Assembly: GCA_030867875.1 (NCBI GenBank)
Contig: JAOWCC010001501.1
Coordinates: 21,047,524-21,111,523 of the forward strand
Direction: 5' to 3'
Origin: Actinernus sp. WN-2022
Taxonomy: Eukaryota > Cnidaria > Anthozoa > Actiniaria > Actinernidae
Length of the DNA: 64,000 nt
Every line of letters begins with the position of its first letter. Position 1 is the stretch's first letter. Shown here one piece after another: positions 20,887-32,500 of this stretch. The position numbers were made by a program, and so were the translations under genes. The notes under the pieces are model-generated. The model was not told the DNA's origin and made no database searches. It worked only from the letters and a program-made list of their open reading frames with translations.

Positions 20887-21657
20887 CCATTATAACCCAT
20901 CAAATAATTCCTCTCGCGCGTGATTAGTTGAATGCGTCACGTGACCCGATATTTTCTCTCCGCGAGCAGGAAATATCAGCGAATACACCCCCTGTGAGCG
21001 TATAAGCGCGCGTCAAAGAAAATATTTGAAGGATGATAACGACAATAACCTACATTGTGGCGTCTAAATATGCCCTGATATTTGTCCTTGGACATTATCT
21101 GATCCTCGAAGCTCACAGTTTCCCTCGAGCTTCGCTCTCGGGAACTGTTCTCTTCTCAGATAAGATAATGTACGTGCACGTACAGGGCCTATTTCGTCGC
21201 CACAAATAGGTTATTGTATTTATAGTTCCGAGCCAAACACACTCTATTTGACGTTATTGTTCATCACAAAATTGTCTTCCGCTCTCAGCGGGCACTATTA
21301 TAACCGATAGAGTGTATCTGTCGAGGGACTATAAATACAATAACCTATTTGTGGCGTCGAAATATACCCTTCTATTTCGTCTGCGGACATTATCTGATCC
21401 GAGAAGAGATCAGTTCCCGAGCCGCGAAGCTCAAGGGAAACTGTGAGCTTCGGGGATCAGATAATGTCCAAGGACAAATATCAGGGCATATTTCGACGCC
21501 ACAATGTAGGTTATTGTCGTTATCATCCTTCATATATTTTCTTTGACGCGCGCTTATACGCTCACAGATATTTCCCACTCGCTGAGAGAAAATATTGGGT
21601 CACGTGACGCATTTAACCAATCACGTGCGAGATTAAATATTTGATGGGTTATAACGG
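20887..21657. mobile_element. 770-bp foldback (long inverted repeat) element
   Basis: Both ends read CC(A/G)TTATAACCCATCAAAT. The arms match through GTCACGTGAC, GAGCGTATAAGCGCGCGTC and AATAACCTA, leaving about 110 bp of loop near 21220-21330. Each arm has its own smaller inverted repeat built on GGACATTATCTGATC. No coding sequence. Probably a non-autonomous DNA transposon. Confidence 0.85.
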
Positions 21658-21665
21658 AAATTTGA

Positions 21666-21754
21666 GGTACCGGAGGGGAGGGGACCGCAATAAAAACATC
21701 AACTTATGCCATGACTGCCGCGAAATTGTTTTTATTTTGCGGTACCCTCTACCT
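21666..21754. repeat. Small imperfect inverted repeat
   Basis: GGTACCGGAGGGGAGGGGAC...CAATAAAAACA is matched by TGTTTTTATTTTGCGGTACC on the other side of a short loop. It sits next to the foldback element and may be a separate MITE fragment. Confidence 0.45.
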
Positions 21755-22048
21755 GAGAGGATCGTGTTGCATCACGGGGGTCTTGCTGACGTCACGCGTT
21801 TGCTCACGAGGTTTTAGGCTGTACCGTCCCAGCATTGGGCCACGGCAAAAATCTTGATTTGTCGTTTTTAAGCTAGGAATTTCTCCATTTTGATGAAAGG
21901 CTTTGCCAAAAGACTTCGAAATAATGATTTCCCGCCCAGAGATTGGTAACCACCGGGAATTTGGGGTCAATTGGAGCATGTTTTCTGGGGAAAATCGAGG
22001 CATAGAGATAAGCGTATTGAAGTGACGGTTTCCCGCCTTTCAAATATA

Positions 22049-22189
22049 TTTATAAAATAATTTAGACAGTACGCGCGTTCTGATTGGCTGATAGCCATGT
22101 TTCATTAGCCTGTGCAAACATGGAAATGACGTCACACTATAAGACGAGCACCGTAAGTGCTTCTTTTATCAGAATAATTATTTTATAAA
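22049..22189. mobile_element. 141-bp MITE with TTTATAAAATAATT termini
   Basis: Perfect 14-bp terminal inverted repeats at 22049-22062 and 22176-22189. Internally it carries GCGCGTTCTGATTGGCTG, a CCAAT-box-like word common in coral MITEs. Confidence 0.65.
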
Positions 22190-22370
22190 AGAAATGAAAC
22201 AGATTTTCCGTGTTTGCAAAGGCTCATGCAAACCTCGGTAAGTTGGGAGAATTCTCGAGCAGGTACAAACACTCGACCTGCGGTCTCGTGTTTGTTCTGC
22301 TCTCGAATTCTCCCAAACTTACCTCGGTTTGCATGAGCGTGTGCAAACACGGAAGATCTGTTTCATTTCT
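22190..22370. mobile_element. 180-bp near-perfect palindrome
   Basis: GAAATGAAACAGATTTTCCG at the left is complementary to the right end. The arms continue through TGCAAACCTCGGTAAGTTGG and GAGAATTCTCGAGCAG to a centre near 22283. It abuts the 22049 MITE and may be the core of a composite element. Confidence 0.75.
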
Positions 22371-23190
22371 TAAATCCAGTACAGGGTAAACAAGAAAAAG
22401 AGCGAGCTAGAAAACGTAATAAAACAGGTCCAAGATCGCTAAGATTGAAATATGGTACTTAAAGACACTTGATAACACAAGACAAGTTCTTCAAAGTTCA
22501 ATATTTTATTGTTTTGATTTTTTTACTACAAAGAAAAAGAGAAGGTAGGTCACTGGAGACCCCAGCGAGTTCATCAAGGCGGCCCGTTTATACCTGGAAT
22601 GCTCGTAAATCTCTTGAAATTGGAGGGGACACCAAATTTCTTTCGGTAAACATTAGGCCAATAAATGGCTGGTAAATCTAACTCAGATTACCTTACCTTG
22701 TGCCTCGATATCAGCATTCAAACAGACAGGTTTATGTGTCATATCCCGATGCCGGCGTTGACAAAACCTGGAACGGAACGGATAGATCGGAATGGATCGG
22801 AATGGAACAAATGTTATGAACTTCGCGTAGCCGTTTTTCAACAACCAATCACAATCTTGCTACATTTGTGTCTTACCAGGGCCTCCGATTTTCCTGGCGG
22901 TCTGTTAGGAAAGGACGAGGACGACGCATGCGCACACGGTGTTAATTACCCCAATTCAGATTTTCCCTTGTCCTTACTTATTTTGGAATTGCCACCCCTT
23001 CGTATGATTTACAAATTCAACAAGAAACAAGTTAAAGGCGATAAAAGGAGAATACAGCTCACAGACGAACAGTAAATCAAGAAAAACATCGATAATTGCA
23101 ATTTTTGATTGCTGTCTTAATTTGTTTATTGTTCGTGAATTAGGCAACGTTTACTGAGTTTTTTTTCGCAGAAACTGCATAGGCCATTCC
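22371..23190. other. Non-coding interval
   Basis: No supported gene. GGAACGGAACGGATAGATCG and related GGAATGGA words near 22770-22810 form a short degenerate repeat. A 136-codon open frame (22665-23075) has no recognisable domain. Confidence 0.5.
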
Positions 23191-23495
23191 TTTATACAGC
23201 TGAAGCACCGAGAAAACAACCAATTTCCATCGGTATGGAAAACTATGGAATTCGGTATGGGAAAACAATAGAATTCGGAAATTCAGCATTTCCCCCTGGA
23301 TTTCCATGGTTTTCCCAGTGATATTTCCATACTTTCAATTTTTCGAAAGCATATGGAAATATTATGGTAATTGTATGGAAATACCATGGAAAAATATGGT
23401 AAATTCGAATTTCTAAGATTACTATTCATTTTTTTTTCCATGAAAATTCGGATTTCCATGGTTTTTCCATAATATGGAAATAACTTTTTTTTTCA
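23190..23495. repeat. Low-complexity CCATGGAAAT-rich block with internal symmetry
   Basis: TTTCCAT, ATGGAAAT and CCATGG recur more than fifteen times in both orientations. The block can pair with itself in many registers and looks like a simple repeat derived from a palindromic word. Confidence 0.65.
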
Positions 23496-23721
23496 GCGAA
23501 GCGCTACCCTGGGAACTAACTTCTCGCACTCCCAGTTTACGATTCATGCGCAGTTGTACAAATCCTTTGTTTATGTGGCAGATGTTAGACAATGGTGGCC
23601 CGCCAGTCGAAACAAAAGAACAACTGCGAATGATCGCGAACCGTAAACTGGTCTGTTCAGGTGCTAAGCAGTCTCTCCCTCTCTAGTTCAGGTGCTAAGC
23701 GAAAGAACCTCTGACATCGGT

Positions 23722-23941
23722 CGTTGAGAATCTCACTTCCATAATGAGTTTAGGTTCAAAATTTGAACCTCGGCTCTGATTGGATAATCTACTCAGTGGC
23801 TACTATCAGTGGCCCAACAACATGCTGGGCCAGTAATAAGCCAATGAAAATTACCGTTACATCCCAATGAGTAGATTATCCAATCAGAGCCGAGGTCCAA
23901 ATTTTGAACCTAAACTCATTATGGAAGTGAGATTCTCAACG
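23722..23941. mobile_element. 220-bp MITE with 74-bp terminal inverted repeats
   Basis: CGTTGAGAATCTCACTTCCA through GGATAATCTACTCA is repeated in inverse at 23867-23941 with very few differences. The 70-bp loop contains GGCCCAACAACATGCTGGGCC. No target duplication was identified. Confidence 0.85.
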
Positions 23942-24670
23942 GCCGAGGCCAGAGGCCCTTTTCTCTTCTCAATCTCTCGTCTCGTTTGTGGTAGATTTTC
24001 CTCGTTGGTAGTTGTCCTAGCGAGGGCCTCTGGAACCAGGGTAGTGAAGAGCGTACAGCGCGCTCGAAAGGTGGATTGCTGACAGCATGCGCGCCCGTTT
24101 TAATAACTCGCTTTTCTAAAACGAGGGATAACTAAGCGAAGACGCACAATTCACCGTACGGGAAAAAATGGCGGCTTGTACTTTATTTACTCAAAATACT
24201 TTGCGTGCTAAAAACATTAAATCTGTTTAAAATCGCGGTAAGGATTTTGACGTTAAAACATGCAAGTAAACATGCTGTTACCAGGACAATGTTATTTAAT
24301 AAGAGAACAGGCCATTTCTACTTGTTATTTGGACTGTGTTGGGTTCGCAAGGTATTGTGGGCAAATATACAACCGCGATCTTTTCCCGTAACATGAAGCG
24401 TTTTATTTTGTCATATTTAACTTATCTTACTTTTTCACATACAATAAGAGTTAGCTGTATACTGGTTATATATTTACAAAAATGTGAAACGAACTGGGAT
24501 CAACATCTAACTTCTCTTAAGATATCAGAAGACAGTGAGATAATATTGGAGTTGATCACATGGGAAAAAATGTTTCGATGGGACTCCAATTTCTCTTAAC
24601 TGACACTACAACAAATGTATGATGATCAGAAAGGAGAATTTGGATGTCACTTTTGGGCTGAAACAACCAA

Positions 24671-24946
24671 TGGGCCTCTAGCAGGATACAATCACGTGGC
24701 TGTACTGGAGGACAAAAATATCTGACTTCATTTATTTGAAGGCGCTTGTACGAGATCGGTATTGTTATTAGCAAAACCTGTTTGTAAATGCTATTTTTCA
24801 ACTCCAATCGATTGTCGCCGTTCTAAAACTGCGTTTTTGAAGATTGTTTGCCAACCAGTAAAGCTTTTCCTATGGGATCACGAGCTCAATTTATTTGTTA
24901 TTGAAGTGATATATCAGCACGTGACTGTTAGCTGCAAAAGGCCTAT
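24671..24946. mobile_element. MITE copy A of the GGCC...TGCAAAAGGCC family
   Basis: Starts TGGGCCTCTAGCAGG and ends GCTGCAAAAGGCCTA. Inside, ACGAGATCGGTATTGTTATT and TCAGCACGTGACTGTT are shared with copy B 460 bp downstream. One CACGTGACTG motif precedes the right end. Confidence 0.75.
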
Positions 24947-25021
24947 AAATAGATCAAGGCTCAAACCTCTCACTACAAACCGGGCTAGTCAGGTTTTAAT
25001 AGGCTACTTTAATAAGTTTAA

Positions 25022-25132
25022 ATGGCGGCTGACAACTTGGAGTTAGCATGCCGATCTGTTAAAGGTTTATTACACGCCTTACTTGCAATTACTTGAGAAA
25101 AGCCGCATTTAGGGCTTAATTTAACGGTCCAA
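25022..25132. other. Spacer between the two MITE copies
   Basis: ATGGCGGCTGACAACTTGG opens a frame of about 24 codons ending in a stop. The ATGGCGGC context resembles a host first exon, but nothing downstream supports a gene. Confidence 0.2.
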
Positions 25133-25523
25133 TGGGCCTTTTGCAGGAATGATCACGTGGTTTTACTGGAGGGCAAAACAAAATCTTAATTCATATATTT
25201 AAAGGCACTTTACGAGATCGGTAGTGTTATTAGCAAAATCTGTTTGTAAATGCTATTTCCACCTCTAATCGATTGTCGATCTTTCTAAAACAGCGTTTAT
25301 AAAGATAGCTTGCCCTCCAGCATCCATGGAATCGCCTTTCCCATGGGGATCACGAACTCAATGTATTCGTTAACGAAGTATTATATCAGCACGTGACTGT
25401 ATTATATCAGCACGTGACTGTATTATATCAGCACGTGACTGTACTATATCAGCACGTGACTGTATTATATCAGCACGTGACTGTATTACATCAGCACTTG
25501 ACTGTTTCCTGCAAAAGGCCTAT
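25133..25523. mobile_element. MITE copy B of the same family, with expanded internal repeat
   Basis: Starts TGGGCCTTTTGCAGG and ends TCCTGCAAAAGGCCTA, the clearest view of the family's inverted termini. The body parallels copy A. The extra length comes mainly from the tandem array before the right terminus. Confidence 0.78.
25378..25503 (+). repeat. 21-bp tandem repeat containing CACGTG, six units
   Basis: The unit GTATTATATCAGCACGTGACT is repeated six times with few changes; the last unit reads CACTTG. Copy A of the MITE has a single unit, so expansion happened within copy B. Each unit carries a perfect E-box. Confidence 0.93.
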
Positions 25524-26010
25524 TCCGGCGTTAAAGGAGCTGTGTGATGGTAAGAAGCCTCCCGAAGTATCCCGAATTTTGATTGGTTGATTCACCTGCA
25601 GATACTTGCGCGCAAATAAGTGTTTGCTGCAGATATTGTTGTGAGCATGCGCAGTGCTGTTCAACAACAAATCCCAACATAGCTGCTCGGTTCAGAGGAG
25701 GAATTGCGAGCATTTTGGATGCCCAATTACTGAATAGAAAAACAACCATTGAACTGACAAAACAATTATTGAACAAAACAATTATTGAACTGACAAACCT
25801 CGCACCCATGTGGGATGGTTAAAAATCAAACCAAATATGCACAAATGACTAACAAACTGTATGTATACTTACTATCATTTCAATAAGCTCGAGAGGCGAC
25901 CGAAAAGGTCATTAACACGTACCAGTTCAAGCACTGAGGGAGGAACCAGTCGAACATTGATTTCATAAATGTGCAATACCATGACATAGCCCATTTAACA
26001 CTATTAATTG
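25524..26010. other. Interval downstream of the NR2E gene
   Basis: Non-coding by inspection. AACAATTATTGAAC repeats occur near 25755-25790. It probably holds the receptor's 3' flank. No other gene seen. Confidence 0.5.
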
Positions 26011-26016
26011 TTTATT
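26011..26016 (-). terminator. Candidate polyadenylation signal of the NR2E gene
   Basis: TTTATT on the plus strand reads AATAAA on the gene's strand, about 290 bp downstream of the stop codon. It is the first canonical hexamer I see at a plausible distance. No transcript evidence is available. Confidence 0.4.
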
Positions 26017-26301
26017 TGACTGCCATTCGTATCGAGCAGCAAAAGCTTATACGACGTATATCTTTGCTACAAACAAGAAACACATACTTGACGATTCGAC
26101 AGTGTTACGTTCCGTCTGTATGGCGCCAAGTAACCCATTCCGATTAACATGACAAGAAGAAAGCAAAGCGTTTTCCCCTTGTTTTGATTCCCTTTATATG
26201 AAATTTAGCCGAGCAGTTATTACTTACTTTATCACTAATTACGTAAGTGCTGCTAATTTCTTAAATTATCATCTACTTACACTCATTAAATCAACTGAGC
26301 A

Positions 26302-26543
26302 TTATTCATTTTTGAACATATCTCTCAACAGTCTCTCGATAGGCACAGTTCCAATGGTTTTCTTGAAGAACAATTCCTCGATTGCCATGGCGCTTACTCT
26401 TCGTAACGCTGGCAATAGCAGCAGTAGTCGACCAAAACGAGCTACCTGCGTGGGGTAATTTGCACGAATGTATTCCCCTAACATCAACTGTGCCTGATCC
26501 TGAGTGGTCTCGATCTGTTCTGGGTCTTTCAATCCACAGGCAG
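26302..26543 (-). CDS. NR2E1-like: NR2E exon 5 (ligand-binding domain C-terminus, stop)
   Basis: The exon starts after a polypyrimidine-CAG acceptor and ends at TAA (26304-26302). It encodes [18 protein letters not shown] and [16 protein letters not shown], then [19 protein letters not shown]. The last element corresponds to helix 12/AF-2. The protein ends three residues after MF. Confidence 0.94.
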
Positions 26544-29500
26544 CTGAAGAAGAAACAGAAACAGATAAATTAGAGAACCGTCTCTGCTTCATCGATTTCT
26601 AGTTAACTAACTAGTTAGCTCGAACTTTCTCTCAATTATTTACTTATTCACTTCTTCCTATATCATGTTATCATCCAGCCAACGAGTTATCCCTATAGCT
26701 CACACCCCCTTCTCCAGGGATACTCCCGCTGAACCCAATGACTACAGACAGACGCATTTATCCAGGGTTAGTTTAGACGCATTTATCCAGGGTTAGGTTA
26801 GTCTCGACACAGAGACGAGGCTGGAAGCGCAAAACCTATTGTTTGTAACCAAAATGGCCGCTTCGTGATAAAGGTATATTCAGTCACTTTATTGATTCGT
26901 CTCAACACTTACCAGGTTTAAAAAGTACGATGGCCTTCAGACATGCAAATTCGGTAGAGTCAACACCGAACGCCTTGAATTTATTTACAGCTTCTTGCAG
27001 GGTACGCACTGTTGCCATGACATCCACTATTTTCTCAGGCGGCGTGTTGTCCACGTGCATCCCAGTTGCAGCAAGGATTGGTGCAATTTCAAGAGGCATG
27101 GACCACTGGCTAGCTCCTAGTAAGAAGAGCTCTCGCCAGCCTTCTTCGAGGAGAATAACCTATTAGAAAAATAGAAACATGGATGTGAATTGAAACTCAC
27201 ACTGTGTGGTATACAGGGGCGGATGAATGGGGTGTCCCTATGAGCACCGGAAACTCTTTATCCATCACAAAAATCACATTCATGTACGTGTTGCTAAGGC
27301 ATGAAGCGAATCACAACTACCCACCCACCCCTCCCTTGGATATGCATTGTTCTATTAATTATTAACCATTAAAGGTTAGGTGAAGTGTGGGGGAGGGGTG
27401 GGGGTTTCCCAGAAACCGGTATTGATCCCTCATTTTTCTGGTGTAAAAGCTCTGATAGACACTGCTAATGTGGCATCCTGTTGATAGGCAAGAAGAGCTT
27501 AAGGTCCAATCAAAGATTGAAAAAGAACATTGTGTTCCTTCATAGATCAGTAATAGATTATTCTGAGCAATGCTGTGAGTTGATATGGACTTGAATTTGC
27601 TTTGTCTCATTCTACCGTAAGTGTTCACAGGGAAATTTCAATGCATTTCTCACATACCTGATCTCTGAAAGGTAGAGTGAGGAAGGACGGGATGTTCCTG
27701 GCCCACTTAACGGACATAAACAACAGCTTCGCAGCGGCCTCGCACACAGATTCTGGATTAGAGTAATACATTGAAACCGACAGGTCTGACTGCAATCTGA
27801 TTGGCTTATACTCAAGACCAAGGTTGAAGTCATTACCAGCGATGCCACATCCATCCATTCGAGGCTCGGCTGCTAAGAGCGTGTTTATAAAGCCACTTTG
27901 TCCCTGCTGGGCGTGCGTGACACTGACTAGTTCCAGTCTTTCCTGTGCCTCTTTGAGCATCTTTTGTTTTCGTAGCGTGGAGCTCCTGGGCCCGCGCTCA
28001 TGTTGGACAGCTGAGAAAGGAAGAAAGAGACCAGTTAGAAATGAGTGGCATTTGCTGTATTAAAAGTTGGTTATTATTGATTTGCAATCGATCCATGGGG
28101 ATTCAAATGATGAAGAAGTGACAGCCATGTTGGTTAAACTAACAAGAGAAGCTAAGGCGAGGCATCTTTTTCTTATCCAGATTTTGAATCTCCTCTGATA
28201 AATACCAAGAGAATGGTCCAAATTAGAAGAACAAAAGAATCAGCGAAATAATTCTGGTAGCTTTAGTCAACTGGCATCATAGTTGAAATGGTCTACGAAT
28301 GGCAAAGAATGTAGTGTTGATCAAACTTGTGTTTGATTTCAAAGAAAATCGTATGCGAGGAAATGTGTGATTCAAAGATGTTTAGTCTTCCTCCATTCCT
28401 ATTGGCTGGATGGTATTTTCTTTAAATTTTCACAGTAAAGTGGCCAACAGCGCAGTACGCATACAGTTTCCTTTATTTTCTGCTTGTAACTTTGACTATG
28501 GATATCTCAATGACAGACAGCCTAATTGTATGTGAGGATTGCTCAGTGTCGCAGCCTATTGTTTTCTTGCTATCGATCTTAGCCGGCGATTCATTAACGA
28601 TGCGCGCAAGCGCAGAAACGAGTTATTGGGATAGGTGAAATCGTTGTCACTCACTCACTCACTCATTAAGGTGTTAACACGCCAGCGAGCCTGAGAAGGA
28701 GCTTTATGACAGCAATCGATGTTCGATGTATTCATAGTTGCATATCGATATTAAAGTTTCGTCAATCGATGTTTGAATTCACGTACGTAAAATGTTCGCT
28801 TCCAGGTTGCCTCTTCGTTTCTGTCTGTATTTCTCTTCTGTTTAAATAAATATATATGATGATCGCATTCGTCTAACCCATGTGGGAGATCTTTGTGTTT
28901 AGTCACTGCCGATACTGACGTAAATGCCCGGGGGTAGAGGGGTGCAACCCCCAAAAGACCTTCATTGGGGTTATGGATATTTTACCACATACAGTGTAAT
29001 GTAATGCACTCTTGCTAAAAATACAATTAACATTGTATTCACGAGTTCTCCATTTGGGAGGGGGGGGGGGAGGCTATGTGCCTACTGTACTAAACTATTT
29101 AAACTAGTATGGATTGATATCAGTTCTCAAAGCTGATTTCATCATGAATGAATTGAGAGAGAGAGAAAATGTTGAGAGAGTACGTAGTTCGAGAAGTTAC
29201 GATTGCCGTGCCAGGAGCCCATTACTAGGAGCGTCCATCTGGTACGTGAGCCAGCGTGTTCCAAGATCAGGCTATTTTTAGAATTAAGTTATCGCGAAAC
29301 AAAACAATGAGAAACCTTGTGAACAGTAATATTATGCAATAATGTACCAGGCAAACAATGCTTCCTAATGATTTATGTGAAGATATATTGTTATTGCGTA
29401 CAATGAGAAAACCTCGACATTGTGAAAAAATAACAGCCTTCCGCTCCGGGATATGGGATTTATTTACCTCGGGGGTTCTAAAAATAACCTGATCTGGGAT

Positions 29501-32500
29501 GGCTGACTCACAACCAAGTTCCTGATTTCTTTATTTTTCCTAATTTTGGTGTCGTTTTTTCATCGAACTTTTTTTACCAAGAAAATAGACTTTTTACTTT
29601 AATTGGCTGTTTGTTGTGCGCATCTCAAATCCTCTGGGGAAAAGCTTCTTCCTTCAAGAGATTTCCATATCAATGTATCTTCTCATGCGTTAACAATAAA
29701 CAAAAGAAACAACACACAAGGGGACGTACACGTGATCTGAAATAGGACACAAAAAAAGATATATTGAGTGAAGTACGAGAGACCTGGCTCGAAACAATCT
29801 TTCCTCTTTATTTTAATTTTACTTGTTAATGGAAACCTTTTTCGATTCTAAGTTAGATTGGTAAACCGTAGACTTTAACATCTGTACATCTAAAGCGGTA
29901 GATCGGTTTTTAACTGAAAGGCAATTTTGAAAGTGTGACAGCGTGCATGGAGAATATCGGTTTATTTACAACAAGTTAACCCCCTAAGGAGATGCATTAT
30001 GTTCAATGTTCTGAGTAACAAACATAGTTAGTGCAATTAAGCGAGGAACACTTCCAATACTCGAAACCAAAGATGGAAAGTACATCACAAAGTTTATCTC
30101 TTCCAACTTAAAATAGGTTTAGTTCTTAGTGTTAAATATTGCCGGTTGAGCTTAACTTGAGAAAACTGTGCTAAATATATGTATATTTAATATATATTTA
30201 TAGAAGTATAATGTTCACGAAAACATCCTATAACAGGTTAATAATCCAGCCGATTAGATATATGAACAATAAACTGGCCTGGTGATTAATGAGTTAAATA
30301 ATCCTTTGCCGATATTTCGACTGCGGCGTACAACAGTCTTCATCAGGACATACAAAACAGAAGTCTAAATTAATACAACGCGATTACATAAAGCTGATAA
30401 ATTTGAATGGATTGTAACGACTAGATCGATGGCACGCGTTACTAATGGCGCGCGCTGGAAACATTAGGCAACAGAACTAATAACAGGCTTTCTACCAGTG
30501 TTGCAGACCAAAACAATCATCAACATTAAGCCCTAATGCATATGGTGTAAATTATATCCGTATAAATTTACATAAAGTGTATATAAAGAAATAAAAGAGT
30601 GGCAAGAGTCTCAAATACTCTTTAACCTTGCCTCATCTGAAAAAAAAACACCTTAGGAATTCGTAACGTTAACAAGCACTCGCTTTCTTGCCCCCGGGTT
30701 AGCTCAGTGGTGCGAATTAAGTTAGCCGGCATGCAGGGGGTATTTTTAAAATAATTGAAAAGAAAGTGCTGCCTTTGCAAACAAACTCTCCTCCCTTCTG
30801 CAGATGGTTAGGGCTTTTTTCGCTTCTGGATAACATTAAATCGTAGTTTCCTCAAATAGATAAAAATGTTTTGGAGAGTTGTAGCTTAATGATCTCCTAT
30901 GTAACACATTTAGATATAGTACTTACTTAGTTTTATTTGTTAGTCATACATCACTGCGTTTGTAAGCTACTAAACCCACAGGGCTACAAAAAACGTTTAC
31001 TACTTTTTACTCATTGTTGCAAATAAAATAAAAAAATCCCTTAAAGTGGTTTGCACCTTAAATGGTAGCATTTTACTAGCATCAGCAGAGTCTTCTCAAT
31101 GAGGTAATATCAACTACCAAAGTTATATCCTCACATGTTTCATACATGTTTCGTCCAATCACATTACAGATGGCTAATGAGCGCCCTGCCAGTCCTTTTA
31201 GGAAGGTAGGAGGTCTTCAGAGGAATTTCGTGTTTTTTCTTGTATCATCCTACCGTATTGTTTTTCTTTTTTAGCGAAGAAGCAATACTTTGTAGTCAGC
31301 AAGCTGGTTTATGATTTGGTTCGCGGCTACACTGATGGCTTGAATTCTTGTTCGTCACAAAAACTATTCAAACAGTCTAACAGATAAACGTCGATTTCTT
31401 ATTAAGCGTCTCTTACTGCTCAAAGCGCTTTTCAGTGCGTGTTTTTAAATGCTTTTAAGAGAAATTAAACCACAAGAAGACGTAAGTTTTCGCTAAAAAA
31501 TTGCTCAAAGTCGAATTCCTGTATAAGGTGAAAGCCTTTCAGTTACACTAGCTTAGAGTATATTGTTTTAAATCAGAGTGTTAAGTGCTCGATAAATGTT
31601 ACTGTGTGTTTCACTGTAGGAATTCGAATCTTCAGTGGGATCTACAAGAGTCTAAAACGTGTTAAAACTGGTGTAAATAGGCACTACTTGACAGCTCTTA
31701 AAGAGATCTAGACAAAGGCAAAAGAATTCAAGAGGCGAGGGAATGAGTCTTTATCGGAAAGCGGGCGTACAAACAAACAAAGCAATTGAGATATACATAA
31801 CAGCTTTAAACTGCTTTACAAACTCGGCAAGCCTTAAAAAAGAAAAGTATGGAAGTTTATGCTATTAATAGGGTATCTGATTCATCAGTACTTTCGTTAA
31901 GTTCATAACTATTAGCAGTATCTAAGTAATTATGAAGAAAAAAATAAACAGTATTTGCTAACTTGCATCCAACAGAAACACCTGAATTGGGTAGACAGCT
32001 ATCTTTGTTGTCCAATTGAAATCATCACCATCTTCTCGCGAATCTTAAGTTTGAATCAGGACTAAGTAGGGGTTAAGCCGTCTAAGCCATTAGTTATTAA
32101 ATTAATTTAAAGTTCTTCAATGAAAGTAGGATCCACCTACGAGAATCACAGACGACTTCCAAAACTCATTAATAAACCATCTTGTTTATACTAAAAGTTT
32201 CTTTGCAACAAAGCTAAGCGTGGCGAAAAAAGTCATCAAAACTTCTGAGACATTAATAATGAAATAAGTCCAGTCTTTATTTAGAATTTCTAGATTAAGA
32301 ACACTTTCATCTTTGAAAATGATAGCTAGGATCTCGGCTCCAATAGCCACAAAACACAAACAAACCACTATCCTCCTTATCGCTTTCATCTTGTAATAAA
32401 ACACTTATTGAAAATGGGTTTATTTTCGCATTAAAATGCAGTAATTACGAATATCAAAACCACGCAAATTTGAATTAGTTCTTGATGACTACACTTGAAA

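Noticed and set aside
22665..23075. 136-codon open frame between MITEs
   Set aside because: Includes a degenerate GGAACGGA repeat and no domain; no supporting splice sites.
24168..24232. ATGGCGGCTTGT first-exon candidate
   Set aside because: Only about 20 codons before a stop, and no convincing donor or downstream exon.
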